DNA of 64,000 bases from contig NZ_BMGL01000004.1 of NCBI RefSeq assembly GCF_014640175.1, forward strand, positions 1-64,000, written 5' to 3'. This document shows, piece after piece, positions 8,787 to 18,601 of the stretch. Positions within the stretch are counted from its first letter, which is position 1; each line of letters starts with the position of its first letter. The notes beneath the pieces were generated by a model. The model made no database searches. It was not told the DNA's origin and saw only the letters and a list, made by a program, of their open reading frames with translations. Source of the DNA: Psychroflexus salis (GTDB lineage Bacteria > Bacteroidota > Bacteroidia > Flavobacteriales > Flavobacteriaceae). A program made the translations under genes and the position numbers.

Positions 8787-9452
8787 TTAAATGTTTAAAA
8801 ATTTGTTGAAATAATCCGAATAATCTTTTAGCTTTTCGGTTAGCTTATCTTCTTTATGTAAACTAATAATGTCGTATCCGTATCTTCTTAAGCTTTGTAA
8901 AATTTCATTCATGCCATTATGGTCAATTCTAACTGATACCTGTATGTACTCGGTGTCTACAAATTGTGTGAAAATACCTAATAATTTTGCTTGATTAGAT
9001 TCAATTATTTGAGCTATTTCAGCGTAGGTAAAATCTTCTCTTTTCTTTTGAAGCATAATTTCTTCTCCAGAGAAAGCTAGAAATGGAGTTTCTCTTAAAT
9101 ATGCAAAAAAATCAAATAAAGATAAACTTCCTTCAACTTCATTACTTTCATTTACGAGAAGTATTTGGTCTGTTTCTTGTTCTGCAAACTTTCTTAAAAA
9201 ATCCAAGGTACCAGTTTGCTTATGTAAACTGCAATTTCTTAGAAGGTAAGGGTAGTTTTCAATTTTAGATTGTATATCTAAGCCTTCTAAATCTTCAATA
9301 TGTATACTACCTAGATAAATATTATTATCTAGTACGGCAATACATTTTAATTGCTCCTTCTCAAGAAGTTTTAAACAACGCCTAATGCTAGTACTAGTTG
9401 TTGTATTAGCAAATTCATGTTCAACGAATTGATAAATTTCTTGTGCTTTCAT
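8787..9452 (-). CDS. CBS domain-containing protein
   Basis: The 221-residue cytoplasmic protein has no signal peptide. Residues 1-130 contain two weak CBS-type repeats, with CIAVLDNNIYLGSIHIEDL and QILLVNESNEVEGSLSLFDFFAYL as the clearest strand-turn-helix parts. The C-terminal third (AEIAQIIESNQAKLLGIF, then YIQVSVRIDHNGMNEILQSLRRYGYDII) resembles an ACT-like fold. CBS pairs usually bind adenine nucleotides and regulate a partner; the partner here is unknown. It is the first gene of the minus-strand cluster and lies 4 bp from nadK. Position between nadK and divergent pdxJ is conserved in flavobacteria. Confidence 0.88.
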   Translation of the reverse strand: MKAQEIYQFVEHEFANTTTSTSIRRCLKLLEKEQLKCIAVLDNNIYLGSIHIEDLEGLDIQSKIENYPYLLRNCSLHKQTGTLDFLRKFAEQETDQILLVNESNEVEGSLSLFDFFAYLRETPFLAFSGEEIMLQKKREDFTYAEIAQIIESNQAKLLGIFTQFVDTEYIQVSVRIDHNGMNEILQSLRRYGYDIISLHKEDKLTEKLKDYSDYFNKFLNI

Positions 9453-9567
9453 AGATCATGCAAATTACATTAATTTAATTTACCTAGCTTCAATTTAAAC
9501 TTGTTTTAATACATTTTTGTTAAAGCTAAATTTTTCTAAGAAATCTCTAAATCCACATTCACAATTG

Positions 9568-9575
9568 TATTTTTG
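9568..9575 (+). promoter_or_regulatory. -7 element upstream of pdxJ
   Basis: TATTTTTG matches TANNTTTG and ends 15 bases before the pdxJ ATG. No TTG is found at the matching -33 distance, so only half of the promoter is supported. Confidence 0.45.
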
Positions 9576-9590
9576 CTAAAAAATAGTTAG

Positions 9591-10304
9591 ATGACAAGAT
9601 TAAGTGTAAATATTAATAAAATTGCAACTTTAAGAAATGCTAGGGGTGGAGACATTCCAAACGTGGTTAAAGCAGCACAAGATATAGAAGCATTTGGTGC
9701 TCAAGGAATTACAGTACATCCAAGACCAGACGAGCGACACATTCGATATCAAGATGTCCGAGGTTTAGCCAAAGTTGTGCAAACTGAATTTAATGTAGAA
9801 GGTAACCCAAACACTAAATTTATCGATTTGGTTTTACAAACTACACCTGCGCAAGTAACCTTAGTACCCGACGCTGTAGATGCCCTAACTTCTAATGCAG
9901 GTTGGGATACTATTAAATATAAAGAATATTTACAAGGTGTAATTTCAAGGTTTAAGGCTGAAGGCATTCGAACTTCTATTTTTGTAAATCCAGAACTAAA
10001 ATGGATTGAAGGTGCAAAAGCAACGGGAGCTGATCGAATTGAATTATATACCGAAGCTTTTGCAACGGGATATACAATTGATAAACACAAAGCAATTGCA
10101 CCTTATGTAGTTTGTGCTCAAAAAGCGCACGAGTTAGGTTTAGGTGTAAATGCAGGCCACGATTTATCGCTAGAAAACATTCAATTTTTTAAAGAGCAGT
10201 TGCCTTATTTAGATGAAGTTTCTATTGGTCATGCTTTAATAGCAGAGTCACTTTATGATGGCTTAGAAACAGTGATTAAAAACTATTTAAATCTTTTGAA
10301 ATAA
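9591..10304 (+). CDS. pdxJ: pyridoxine 5'-phosphate synthase
   Basis: PdxJ condenses 1-deoxy-D-xylulose 5-phosphate with 3-amino-1-hydroxyacetone 1-phosphate to give pyridoxine 5'-phosphate in the DXP-dependent vitamin B6 route. The 237-residue protein begins [19 protein letters not shown] and contains [34 protein letters not shown] and [14 protein letters not shown], all hallmark PdxJ blocks. Length is normal. It is divergent from the CBS-nadK cluster and is followed after 4 bp by an alpha/beta hydrolase gene. Confidence 0.97.
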   Translation: MTRLSVNINKIATLRNARGGDIPNVVKAAQDIEAFGAQGITVHPRPDERHIRYQDVRGLAKVVQTEFNVEGNPNTKFIDLVLQTTPAQVTLVPDAVDALTSNAGWDTIKYKEYLQGVISRFKAEGIRTSIFVNPELKWIEGAKATGADRIELYTEAFATGYTIDKHKAIAPYVVCAQKAHELGLGVNAGHDLSLENIQFFKEQLPYLDEVSIGHALIAESLYDGLETVIKNYLNLLK

Positions 10305-10308
10305 GTAC

Positions 10309-11076
10309 ATGAAATTACATGTCAATATAGAAGGAAACGGTTTTCCATTGTTAATTTTGCACGGGTTTTTAGGAATGGGTGATAATTGGAAAACCTTAGC
10401 AAAAGCTTATGCAGAAAAAGGTTTTGAAGTACATTTAATCGACCAGCGAAATCACGGTCGAAGCCCACATAGTAATGAGTTTAATTACGAAGTACTTGCA
10501 GAAGATATATGCGAATATGCATTAGATGCAAGCATAAATCATTTTTCGGTTATTGGGCACTCTATGGGAGGGAAAACGGCTATGCAGCTCGCTTGTAGCT
10601 ATCCAGACTTAATAGAAAAACTTTTAATAGCAGATATAGCTCCTAAATATTACGCGCCACATCATCAGCAAATATTAAATGGACTAACAAAATTATACGA
10701 AACTGAAATAACTTCTCGTCAGCAGGCTGATGAATTATTATCTGCCTTTATTACTGAAAAAGGAATACGTTTGTTTTTGATGAAGAATTTATACCGAAAA
10801 GACAAAAATAATTACGGATTACGTGTAAACTTAGATGTGTTAAAATTGAATATAGAAGAAGTCGGTAAGGCGCTTACCGAAGACAAAAAATTTAATGGAG
10901 AAACATTGTTTTTAAAAGGAAGCCAGTCAGATTATATTAAAGATGAAGATAAAAGCTTAATAAAACAACACTTTCCTAATGCAAAAATTGATGTTATTCA
11001 AAATGCAGGACATTGGTTGCATGCTGAGCAAAGAGAAGCTTTTTACAAAAAAAGCATTAACTTTTTAGAAGCTTAG
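10309..11076 (+). CDS. alpha/beta hydrolase (YbfF-like esterase)
   Basis: The 255-residue cytoplasmic protein has the full alpha/beta hydrolase layout. An oxyanion segment LLILHGFLGMGDNW comes first, then IDQRNHGRSPHS, the nucleophile elbow GHSMGG with Ser85, and a late histidine in NAGHWLHAEQ. This set of motifs matches the YbfF-type small acyl esterases, but the substrate cannot be deduced. It lies 4 bp downstream of pdxJ, so it is probably co-transcribed, a common arrangement in flavobacteria without a proven biochemical link. Confidence 0.9.
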   Translation: MKLHVNIEGNGFPLLILHGFLGMGDNWKTLAKAYAEKGFEVHLIDQRNHGRSPHSNEFNYEVLAEDICEYALDASINHFSVIGHSMGGKTAMQLACSYPDLIEKLLIADIAPKYYAPHHQQILNGLTKLYETEITSRQQADELLSAFITEKGIRLFLMKNLYRKDKNNYGLRVNLDVLKLNIEEVGKALTEDKKFNGETLFLKGSQSDYIKDEDKSLIKQHFPNAKIDVIQNAGHWLHAEQREAFYKKSINFLEA

Positions 11077-11110
11077 TTTACTATGTATGCATAATAAGTT
11101 AAATTTTTAC

Positions 11111-11140
11111 TTGTTTTATTAGGGATTTAATTTATTTTTG
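11111..11140 (+). promoter_or_regulatory. promoter of the FadL-type porin gene
   Basis: TTG at 11111-11113 is followed after 19 bases by TATTTTTG (11133-11140), an exact match to the Bacteroidota pattern. The ATG at 11189 leaves an untranslated leader of about 40 bases. Confidence 0.7.
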
Positions 11141-11188
11141 GTCAAATAATTAATAATATATAAATAACCTTAATTAAATTACAACAAT

Positions 11189-12442
11189 ATGAAAAAATTA
11201 GTACTCAGTTCATTGCTGTTTTTAGCTTTTGCAAGTGCTTATGCTGGTGGATACCGTGTAGGAGCTCAAGGGCAAAGAGCCTTAGCAATGGGTCACTCCG
11301 GTGTAGCTGTGGTTAGCAATGCAGAACTTGCTTTTTTTAACCCATCCGGATTAATTCATTTAGAAAATAGATTAAATATTTCAGCTGGAGTAACAGGTGT
11401 ATTTTCAAATGTGCGTTATCAAAATTCAAATACAGGTCAGTTTACTGAAACGGATTCTGCAATTAGCACGCCTTTTTATCTTAACGCATCATATAAAATT
11501 AATGATTGGTTAGCGGCTGGTATAAGTGTTTCAACTCCTTATGGAAGTCAAGTAGAATGGCCCAGAGATTGGGCAGGATCTCACTTAGTAAATGAAATTG
11601 AATTAGCTGCAATTTTTGTTCAGCCTTTAGTTTCGATTAAAATAAACGATTACCTTAGTGTTGGTGGTGGACCTATTTTTGTTACAGGTTCAGTTAATTT
11701 CAATAGAAATTTAACACGAAGTTTAGTCAATGAAGAAGGAGCAAGATCTAATGTAGAGATAGACGATTCTGGTATTACTAACTGGGGTTGGGGTGCAAGT
11801 TTTATGTTTACACCTTCCGATAAGTTAACCATTGGTTTTAATTATCGCTCAGAAATTATGATGAATGCAGAAGGTGGAGAAGCTACTTTTACCAATGTGC
11901 CAAACTCGCCGGCTGTGCCAGCTCAGAATGGAGTAGTTCCTTTTAACGCTTCACTTCCTTTGCCTGCAGAGTGGTCTTTAGGAGCATCTTATCAATTTTC
12001 AGATAAGTTTATGGCAACTATAGAATATAATCGTACGCTTTGGAATGTTTACGAATCTTTAGATATTAATTTCCCTAGCGGTGCTCCATCATCTATTAAT
12101 CCAAGAAATTATAAAGATGCTTCTATTTATAGAATTGGTGCTCAATATGAAGTAACTAATCGATTTACATTACGAGGAGGATATTATTTAGACGAATCTC
12201 CAGTTCAAGCTGGTTATTTTGCACCCGAAACACCACGTAATGATGCCATGGGTTTTACAGGTGGTTTCTCATTTGATGTAAGCGAAAAATTTGCAGTAGA
12301 CTTTTCTTTCTTGTATTTACGATTCGACGAAGTAGATGCTTCTTATGATTTTTATTCAGAAGATGGACAAGAAATACCATTTGGTGGAACTTACAAATCC
12401 AATGCATTTTTGCCAGGATTAGGAATTACGTATAAATTATAA
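11189..12442 (+). CDS. OmpP1/FadL/TodX family outer membrane transporter
   Basis: The 417-residue protein has a signal peptide (residues 1-19, ending ASAYA) followed by the conserved FadL opening GYRVGAQGQRALAMGHSGVA and AELAFFNPSGL, which forms the hatch region of long-chain fatty acid channels. The rest shows repeated amphipathic strands and ends in GITYKL. FadL-type proteins let hydrophobic compounds such as fatty acids cross the outer membrane. The next gene, an SGNH lipoprotein hydrolase 11 bp away, could release such ligands from lipids or esters, so the two may form an uptake unit (inferred from position). Confidence 0.93.
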   Translation: MKKLVLSSLLFLAFASAYAGGYRVGAQGQRALAMGHSGVAVVSNAELAFFNPSGLIHLENRLNISAGVTGVFSNVRYQNSNTGQFTETDSAISTPFYLNASYKINDWLAAGISVSTPYGSQVEWPRDWAGSHLVNEIELAAIFVQPLVSIKINDYLSVGGGPIFVTGSVNFNRNLTRSLVNEEGARSNVEIDDSGITNWGWGASFMFTPSDKLTIGFNYRSEIMMNAEGGEATFTNVPNSPAVPAQNGVVPFNASLPLPAEWSLGASYQFSDKFMATIEYNRTLWNVYESLDINFPSGAPSSINPRNYKDASIYRIGAQYEVTNRFTLRGGYYLDESPVQAGYFAPETPRNDAMGFTGGFSFDVSEKFAVDFSFLYLRFDEVDASYDFYSEDGQEIPFGGTYKSNAFLPGLGITYKL

Positions 12443-12453
12443 ATTTAAAACCG

Positions 12454-14010
12454 ATGAAAAAATATATATTCTTATCAGCTTTAGCTTCCTTAGCTTTAAT
12501 AGGCTGTGAGCCAGAATTCGATAGCTCTATTGAAGAAGGAGATTTTTATAGTGCAGGCGATGCTGATTTCTCAAATTTTGTAAGTGTTGGTAATTCACTC
12601 ACTGCGGGATATGCTGATAATGCACTTTATGTAGAAGGACAATTAAATTCTTTTCCCAATATTATGGCAGGTCAATTTGAATTAGTTGGTGGAGGCGAAT
12701 TTAAACAACCACTAATGGAAGATAATTTAGGGGGCTTAAAGTTAAATGGTAACCTTATTCAAGGCAATCGTTTAGTTTTAGCTATCAATGAAAACGGAAT
12801 GCCATCTCCTAGACCTTTAGCTGGAGACCCACAAACTGATATAAGTAATCAGCTTTCTGGAAGTTTTAATAATATGGGAGTTCCTGGTGCTAAAAGTTTT
12901 CATTTTGTTGCACCGGGTTATGGAAGTGTACCAGGAGTTGCTCAAGGTACAGCAAATCCATATTTTGCTCGTTTTGCTTCTTCTGCTGAAGCAACTGTAA
13001 TTGGCGATGCTGCTGCTCAACAACCTAGCTTCTTTTCATTCTGGATTGGGAATAACGACATTTTAGGCTATGCTACTTCAGGAGGTTCTGGCGAAAACCA
13101 ACAAGGAAATTTTAATCCAGCTACTTATGGTCCTAACGATATAACAGACATTAATGTGTTTGCTAATGTGTATAGCCAAGCTTTAAATTCTATGAACACT
13201 GAAACAACTTCTGGAGGTGTTGTATTTAATATACCTAATGTAACTAATATTCCATTTTTTACTACTGTTCCTGTAAATCCAATTCCTTTAGATGCACAAA
13301 CGGCTGGTGGATTAGCTCAGTTTTATGGTTTATATAACAACCAAATCTTACCTGGTTTACAGGGATTTGGCTTGTTAAGTGCAGATGAAGTTGCTGCAAG
13401 ACAAGTAAATTTTCAAGCTGGTGAAGGAAATTTTGTAACGGTAAGAGACGAAAGCTTAACAGATATTGCCCCATTCTTGCAAAACCCTCCTTTCAATTTA
13501 CCGCCAGAGTTAGCCAGTTTATTTGGACAAGTTAGACAAGCTACTGAAAATGATTTAATTACTCTTACAGCTAGCAGTGTAATTGGTTCTCCTATTGGTC
13601 AAATTGAATTTATGGGAAATCAAATTCCACTAATTAATGGAATTACAGTTCCTTTGGCAGATCAATTTGTATTAACACCACAAGAACAAATGCAAATTAC
13701 ACAGGCACAAATTGCGTATAATTCTACAATAGAAGGTTTAGCAAATCAAAACAACTTGGCCTTTGTTAATGTAGATGCTATCTTAGCAGAAGCTTCTAAC
13801 TCAGGAGTTTCTTATAATGGTGGAGTATTAAGTACAGAATTTGCAACAGGTGGTGCGTTTTCTTTAGATGGTGTACATCTAACTCCACGTGGTTACGCCT
13901 TAATTGCAAATCGAGCAATTCAAGCTATAAATCAAACTTATAATGCGGATATTCCACAAGTAGATATAGGCTACTACAGAACAATAATGCCGAGTAATAA
14001 CGTAGACTAG
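12454..14010 (+). CDS. SGNH/GDSL hydrolase family lipoprotein
   Basis: The 518-residue protein starts with a lipoprotein signal (MKKYIFLSALASLALIGC, lipid-bearing Cys18). The SGNH blocks are visible: VGNSLTAGYAD with the nucleophile Ser48, IGNNDILGYA for block III, and DGVHLTPRGYALIANR near the C-terminus with the Asp-His pair. It should be an outer-membrane-anchored esterase or lipase. It is much longer than simple GDSL esterases because of inserted loops between the blocks, as is usual for this Bacteroidota group. It follows the FadL-type gene by 11 bp and is closed by a strong terminator. Confidence 0.92.
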   Translation: MKKYIFLSALASLALIGCEPEFDSSIEEGDFYSAGDADFSNFVSVGNSLTAGYADNALYVEGQLNSFPNIMAGQFELVGGGEFKQPLMEDNLGGLKLNGNLIQGNRLVLAINENGMPSPRPLAGDPQTDISNQLSGSFNNMGVPGAKSFHFVAPGYGSVPGVAQGTANPYFARFASSAEATVIGDAAAQQPSFFSFWIGNNDILGYATSGGSGENQQGNFNPATYGPNDITDINVFANVYSQALNSMNTETTSGGVVFNIPNVTNIPFFTTVPVNPIPLDAQTAGGLAQFYGLYNNQILPGLQGFGLLSADEVAARQVNFQAGEGNFVTVRDESLTDIAPFLQNPPFNLPPELASLFGQVRQATENDLITLTASSVIGSPIGQIEFMGNQIPLINGITVPLADQFVLTPQEQMQITQAQIAYNSTIEGLANQNNLAFVNVDAILAEASNSGVSYNGGVLSTEFATGGAFSLDGVHLTPRGYALIANRAIQAINQTYNADIPQVDIGYYRTIMPSNNVD

Positions 14011-14040
14011 TTTAGCTCGTAATTATAATTATACTAATTA

Positions 14041-14077
14041 ACAGCTGATGTGGTAAAACGCATCAGCTGTTTTTTTA
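14041..14077 (+). terminator. rho-independent terminator after the SGNH gene
   Basis: A perfect 10-bp stem (ACAGCTGATG at 14041-14050 with CATCAGCTGT at 14061-14070) is followed by seven T residues. Confidence 0.92.
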
Positions 14078-14117
14078 TGTTTAATTTTGTCAAATTGAAA
14101 CACGAAAAACAATACCT

Positions 14118-14477
14118 ATGAAAATTTTAATACAGCTTACCGTAACTGCAATTTTTGTAGTAATGTTAGCTAATATATTGCCAGGAGTTGCTGTAGATAG
14201 TTTTCTTACGTCTTTAGTTGTAGCTGCTTTGTTGGCACTACTTAATATTTTTGTGCGACCAATACTAATCTTATTTACATTGCCAATAACCTTGTTAACT
14301 TTTGGTTTGTTTTTATTGGTAGTAAACGCTATAATTATACTTATTTGCGATTCCTTAATTTCAGGTTTCGATGTAAATGGCTTTTGGTCTGCGCTACTTT
14401 TTAGTTTGCTGCTTTCTATTACGCAATCTGTTGTACGTAAATTTGGGCAAAAAGCAGATCGGCAACCACCATATTAA
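14118..14477 (+). CDS. small four-helix membrane protein (phage holin family IV type)
   Basis: This 119-residue protein is almost wholly hydrophobic. It has about four membrane segments, the clearest around residues 4-24, 30-50, 52-78 and 85-103, and a short basic cytoplasmic tail. Sequence stretches such as LLALLNIFVRPILILFTLPI and LTFGLFLLVVNAIII fit the widespread family annotated as phage holin superfamily IV. Such genes are common in bacterial chromosomes far from phages, and no phage genes surround this one, so lysis function should not be assumed. It stands between a terminator and the tig promoter. Confidence 0.85.
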   Translation: MKILIQLTVTAIFVVMLANILPGVAVDSFLTSLVVAALLALLNIFVRPILILFTLPITLLTFGLFLLVVNAIIILICDSLISGFDVNGFWSALLFSLLLSITQSVVRKFGQKADRQPPY

Positions 14478-14538
14478 GTTATTTTAAAAGACTGATTTGC
14501 ATATTCTTGAAAAATTATGCTGTCCATAATTTTTATTG

Positions 14539-14546
14539 TACTTTTG
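14539..14546 (+). promoter_or_regulatory. -7 element upstream of tig
   Basis: TACTTTTG matches TANNTTTG, 25 bases before the tig ATG. The nearest upstream TTG (14507-14509) is 29 bases away, longer than the usual spacing. Confidence 0.45.
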
Positions 14547-14571
14547 CACTTTTAAAAATAGAAGCTAACAT

Positions 14572-15897
14572 ATGCAGATTACAAAGGAAAATACAGATAA
14601 CTTAAACGCAGTTGTTAAAGTAAACGTAGAAAAGCAAGACTACACCGATAAAGTAGAGAAAATTTTAAAAGACTACCGCAAAACCGCTAATATTCCTGGT
14701 TTTAGAAAAGGTCATGTGCCGATGGGAATGATTAAGCGACAATACGGACAAGCTGTTTTAGCAGACGAAGTGAATAAGCTAATACAAGAGTCACTCAATA
14801 AATTTCTTACCGAAGAAAAACTAGATATCCTAGGTAATCCTATTCCAAAAGCGCAAGACGATTTTAGCTGGGATAACGATAATTACGAATTTGAGTTTGA
14901 AGTGGGTTTAGCGCCAGAAATCAATATTGATTTTAGTAATAAAAAAGCTATAACACATTATAAAATTGCAGCAGATGATGCTATGATCGATGATCAAATA
15001 AAATTGATTCAACGTCAGTATGGTAAAATGGTTTCACAAAATGAAATTAAAGAAGGATACACCATTCTAGCAAAATTCATCAATACAGACGAAGGTATCG
15101 AAAATGAATCTTCATTTAAATTAGAAGATTTAAAAGGAAAGAAAAACAAAGAATTATTTAAGGGGGCAAAAACTGGTGATACTTTACAAGTTTCTAGCAA
15201 AAAGCTATTTGCTGAAGATAATAAATTAGCTATACACCTAGGTATTGAAGCTGAAAAAGCCAAGGATCTAGATATTCAGCTTAATGTTGATGTTGTTGAA
15301 ATTAATGAAGAAATTCCGCATGAACTAAACCAAGAATTATTCGATAAATACGCAGGAAAAGAAGGGAAAATCAATTCAGAAAAAGAATTAAAAAACTTCA
15401 TTAAAGAACAAGCAGCAGAACAATTTGTACAACATAGCGATCAACAGCTACTTAATGATGTAACAGAACATTTATTAGCCAATACCAAATTTGATTTACC
15501 TGTAGAATTTCTTCAAAAGTGGATTCAAATTTCTGGCGAAAAAGAATTATCTGAAGAAGAAGCTAAAGAAGAATTCGAAAAAAGTGAAAAAGGAATTCGT
15601 TACCAACTCATCGAAGCTAAAATTATAAAAGACAACGACATTCAGGTGAAGCCCGAAGAAGTTAAAGAAATGATGAAAGACCGTATTAGAATGCAAATGG
15701 CACAATACGGTGGGGCTAACTTTCCAGACGAGCAGATGGAGCAATTTGCCAACCAAATGCTTAGCAACCAAGATGAAGCTCGAAAAGTTTCTGAGCAAGT
15801 AATGAGTAATAAAATATTAGCTTTACTGAAAGAAAAATTAAATTTAAAAGAAAAGGAAGTGAGCTTTAAAAAGTTTGCTGACGAAGTTTATAAGTAA
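14572..15897 (+). CDS. tig: trigger factor
   Basis: Trigger factor is the ribosome-bound chaperone that meets nascent chains. The 441-residue protein has the N-terminal ribosome-docking domain with the signature loop GFRKGHVPMG (about residues 43-52), a middle region (about 150-240) that corresponds to the FKBP-like domain but lacks most of its active-site aromatic residues, and a long helical C-terminal arm rich in K and E. Length is normal for Bacteroidota. It is followed by a terminator and then clpP-clpX, the same tig-clpP-clpX order seen in many bacteria. Confidence 0.95.
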   Translation: MQITKENTDNLNAVVKVNVEKQDYTDKVEKILKDYRKTANIPGFRKGHVPMGMIKRQYGQAVLADEVNKLIQESLNKFLTEEKLDILGNPIPKAQDDFSWDNDNYEFEFEVGLAPEINIDFSNKKAITHYKIAADDAMIDDQIKLIQRQYGKMVSQNEIKEGYTILAKFINTDEGIENESSFKLEDLKGKKNKELFKGAKTGDTLQVSSKKLFAEDNKLAIHLGIEAEKAKDLDIQLNVDVVEINEEIPHELNQELFDKYAGKEGKINSEKELKNFIKEQAAEQFVQHSDQQLLNDVTEHLLANTKFDLPVEFLQKWIQISGEKELSEEEAKEEFEKSEKGIRYQLIEAKIIKDNDIQVKPEEVKEMMKDRIRMQMAQYGGANFPDEQMEQFANQMLSNQDEARKVSEQVMSNKILALLKEKLNLKEKEVSFKKFADEVYK

Positions 15898-15914
15898 TTA
15901 AATTAAAATGAACT

Positions 15915-15962
15915 AACTTTTGTTAAGCTTGTTTTCAATACATAAGTTTAGCAAAAGTTTTT
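15915..15962 (+). terminator. terminator after tig
   Basis: A 16-bp stem with two G-U pairs (15915-15930 with 15944-15959) and a 13-base loop is followed by a short T-run. It partly overlaps the -33 element proposed for clpP, so tig and clpP appear to be separate but abutting units. Confidence 0.65.
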
Positions 15963-15992
15963 GAGTTTAAAATAAGCATCTTCCTATCTTCG
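15961..15992 (+). promoter_or_regulatory. promoter of clpP-clpX
   Basis: TTG at 15961-15963 lies 21 bases before TATCTTCG (15985-15992), one base off TANNTTTG. The clpP ATG is 20 bases further on. Confidence 0.5.
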
Positions 15993-16012
15993 TTTCACTA
16001 AATAAAAGATTG

Positions 16013-16687
16013 ATGAAAATAAATCAGGAATTCAAAAAATACGCAACTCAACACCACGGAATCAATAGCAATTATTACGATAAGCTAATTACGAGCATAA
16101 CACCAACTGCTATGACGCCCAACATTATTGAAGAGCGACAGATGAATGCGGTGGCTATGGACGTTTTTTCTAGATTAATGATGGATCGAATTATTTTTCT
16201 AGGAACACCTATAAACGACCAAGTTGCTAATATTATTCAAGCACAATTATTGTTTTTAGAAAGTACAGATGCTTCAAAAGACATTCAAATTTACATTAAC
16301 TCTCCTGGTGGAAGCGTTTATGCTGGATTAGGTATTTACGATACCATGCAATTTATTAAACCTGATGTGGCTACTATTAATACAGGTATGGCAGCTTCTA
16401 TGGGTGCAGTTTTGTTGTGTGCTGGTGCTGATGGAAAAAGAAGCGGACTGCCACATTCTCGAGTAATGATACACCAACCTATGGGTGGAGCTCAAGGTCA
16501 AGCAGACGATATTGAAATTACAGCAAAACAAATTGTTTTGTTAAAAGAAGAATTATACCGAATTATTGCAAAGCATTCTAAAAAAGAGTACGATAATGTT
16601 TACAAAGATGGCGATCGTGATTTCTGGATGAATGCTGATGAAGCGCTAAATTACGGTATGATTGACGAAATTTTGAAAAGAGAATAA
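16013..16687 (+). CDS. clpP: ATP-dependent Clp protease proteolytic subunit
   Basis: The start chosen is ATG 16013; a TTG one codon earlier is unlikely. The 224-residue serine peptidase carries the catalytic triad: Ser129 in GMAASMGA, His154 in VMIHQP and Asp203 in [22 protein letters not shown] forms the usual handle strand region. It assembles into the barrel that degrades substrates unfolded by ClpX, whose gene begins 2 bp downstream. The N-terminal extension of about 35 residues before TPNIIEE is longer than the E. coli propeptide but usual in flavobacteria. Confidence 0.97.
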   Translation: MKINQEFKKYATQHHGINSNYYDKLITSITPTAMTPNIIEERQMNAVAMDVFSRLMMDRIIFLGTPINDQVANIIQAQLLFLESTDASKDIQIYINSPGGSVYAGLGIYDTMQFIKPDVATINTGMAASMGAVLLCAGADGKRSGLPHSRVMIHQPMGGAQGQADDIEITAKQIVLLKEELYRIIAKHSKKEYDNVYKDGDRDFWMNADEALNYGMIDEILKRE

Positions 16688-16689
16688 AC

Positions 16690-17922
16690 ATGGCTAAAGA
16701 TAATTTACAATGTTCCTTTTGTGGAAGAAAAAAAGCGGAAACCAACTTGTTAATTGCGGGTTTAGATGCCCACATCTGCGATCGTTGTATTGAGCAAGCA
16801 CATGGTATTGTGCTTGAAGAAGCCAAACAAGAATCGAATAGCGATTTAAGTTCAGAATTAGTTTTGCGAAAACCACGATCCATTAAACAATTTTTAGACG
16901 AATATGTTATTGGGCAAGACCAAACTAAAAAAGTAATGTCGGTTGCAGTTTATAACCATTATAAACGATTATTACAACCCAAAAGTGACCATGATATTGA
17001 AATTCAAAAATCCAATATCCTAATGGTCGGTCAAACAGGAACAGGTAAAACATTGGTTGCTAAAACCATTGCAAGAATGTTGAATGTTCCTTTAGCTATC
17101 GTAGATGCTACCGTTTTAACCGAAGCGGGCTATGTTGGTGAAGATGTTGAAACCATCTTAACTAAATTATTAGCAGCTGCAGATTATAATGTTGAAAAAG
17201 CTGAGCGAGGAATTGTATTTATCGATGAGATTGATAAAATTGCACGCAAGAGCGATAATCCGTCTATTACACGAGATGTAAGCGGAGAAGGTGTACAACA
17301 AGCTTTATTAAAATTACTAGAAGGAACCACAGTTAACGTTCCGCCAAAAGGAGGAAGAAAACATCCTGATCAAAAATTTATTGAGGTGAATACCGAAAAC
17401 ATTCTCTTTATAGCAGGTGGGGCTTTCGATGGTATTGAGCGAAATATCTCTAAACGTTTAAATATGCAGGCTGTTGGTTATGGCGCATCTAAACAAGGTG
17501 AAGGTGTAGATAAAGAAAATATGTTGAAGTATATTATACCAAAAGATGTAAAAGATTATGGTTTAATTCCTGAAATTATTGGAAGACTTCCTGTACTTAC
17601 ACATATGGATCCATTAGATAAGGATACTTTGAAAATGATTCTTACTGTACCTAAGAATGCTATTATTAAACAATATGAAAAGTTGTTCGAAATGGATGAT
17701 ATTCAGTTTAGTATTACTGATGGTGCTTTAGATTATATTGTAGAACAAGCTTTGGAATACCAATTAGGCGCTCGTGGCTTACGATCGCTTTGTGAAGCAA
17801 TTTTAACTGATGCCATGTTCGATTTGCCAGATACAGGCGAAAAAGAATTTAGAGTCACTAAAACCTACGCAGAACAGCGTTTAGATAAATCTGGAATTAG
17901 TAAATTAAAAGCAGCTTCATAA
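16690..17922 (+). CDS. clpX: ATP-dependent Clp protease ATP-binding subunit ClpX
   Basis: The 410-residue AAA+ unfoldase has the N-terminal zinc-binding domain (Cys8, Cys11, Cys30, Cys33), Walker A GQTGTGKT (residues 114-121), the pore loop GYVGED, Walker [11 protein letters not shown] and the C-terminal small domain with [17 protein letters not shown]. It selects proteins, unfolds them and feeds them into ClpP. It starts 2 bp after the clpP stop, so the two are translated from one message. Length and motifs are complete. Confidence 0.98.
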   Translation: MAKDNLQCSFCGRKKAETNLLIAGLDAHICDRCIEQAHGIVLEEAKQESNSDLSSELVLRKPRSIKQFLDEYVIGQDQTKKVMSVAVYNHYKRLLQPKSDHDIEIQKSNILMVGQTGTGKTLVAKTIARMLNVPLAIVDATVLTEAGYVGEDVETILTKLLAAADYNVEKAERGIVFIDEIDKIARKSDNPSITRDVSGEGVQQALLKLLEGTTVNVPPKGGRKHPDQKFIEVNTENILFIAGGAFDGIERNISKRLNMQAVGYGASKQGEGVDKENMLKYIIPKDVKDYGLIPEIIGRLPVLTHMDPLDKDTLKMILTVPKNAIIKQYEKLFEMDDIQFSITDGALDYIVEQALEYQLGARGLRSLCEAILTDAMFDLPDTGEKEFRVTKTYAEQRLDKSGISKLKAAS

Positions 17923-17940
17923 CTATACTGAAGCTTTAAT
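17913..17940 (+). terminator. weak terminator at the end of clpX
   Basis: A 7-bp stem (AGCTTCA at 17913-17919 with TGAAGCT at 17929-17935) overlaps the stop codon and is followed by a T-containing but interrupted tail. Confidence 0.4.
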
Positions 17941-18180
17941 AATTTCCTAAAACCTTCTATAAAACTCAATGTTCTGTTGTTTGCTTTATTTTAAAGTCGT
18001 GACCTGTTCTTGTTTCTTTATGTCCTGATTTTTTATTCCATAAATAAGCTCAATAATCAAGTATAAGCAATTAGGATATATATTTTTAATAATTGTTGTA
18101 TTGATTTTAATAAAACAAATATGTAATTTTCCTTTAAAAGATAAAATTGCCTTTTAAAATTAAAAATCCCTGTAAATTCT

Positions 18181-18564
18181 TTACTTTTCTGATTTTAATT
18201 GATTCCTTAATAAGGCATTTTCTCGTTCTAAAGTTTCTACAAGTTTTACTAGGTATGTATTTTCTGAGTCTTTTTTGAGTAAATCACGAGTCTTACTTTT
18301 TCCAACAATTGCATTGGAATTGGTAATTGTGTTCTCAGATATGTTAAATATTTGGCTAACTTCAAATTCCAAAATTTGCCTCACTTCGACTTGTAAAATT
18401 TCTGCAATTTGTTCAAGTCTGCGTATGCTAATATCAACGTTTCCTTGCTCAATTTTCGCATAGCCACTAGAACTCATCTCCAAAAAAGCAGCCATTTCTT
18501 CTCGAGTATAATTTTTTAGTTCTCTAAATTTTTTAATGTTTCGGGGTATTTTTTCTACTAACAT
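18181..18564 (-). CDS. XRE family helix-turn-helix transcriptional regulator
   Basis: The 127-residue protein has an N-terminal HTH_XRE domain at about residues 9-65. YTREEMAAFLEMSSSGYAKIEQG forms the two recognition helices, and DISIRRLEQIAEILQVE is the closing helix. The C-terminal part (about 90-127) is a likely coiled coil ending ERENALLRNQLKSEK, so it should act as a dimer. No ligand domain is present. It stands alone, divergent from an unrecognised gene at 18756 and at the edge of a stretch of accessory-looking genes; its target is unknown. A TACTTTTG element (18594-18601) lies upstream. Confidence 0.88.
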   Translation of the reverse strand: MLVEKIPRNIKKFRELKNYTREEMAAFLEMSSSGYAKIEQGNVDISIRRLEQIAEILQVEVRQILEFEVSQIFNISENTITNSNAIVGKSKTRDLLKKDSENTYLVKLVETLERENALLRNQLKSEK

Positions 18565-18593
18565 ATCTAATAAATAATTTTAGTTTTTAAAAC

Positions 18594-18601
18594 CAAAAGT
18601 A
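18594..18601 (-). promoter_or_regulatory. -7 element of the XRE gene
   Basis: Read on the minus strand this is TACTTTTG, a match to TANNTTTG, 29 bases before the ATG. A TTG lies only 14 bases upstream of it, shorter than usual. Confidence 0.4.

Noticed and set aside
14118-14477. Phage holin-like gene taken with the tail-fiber-like gene at 19772 as a prophage remnant
   Set aside because: No integrase, capsid, terminase, portal or lysin gene lies near either. Holin family IV proteins and S74-domain proteins with Sec signals are common in non-phage Bacteroidota loci.
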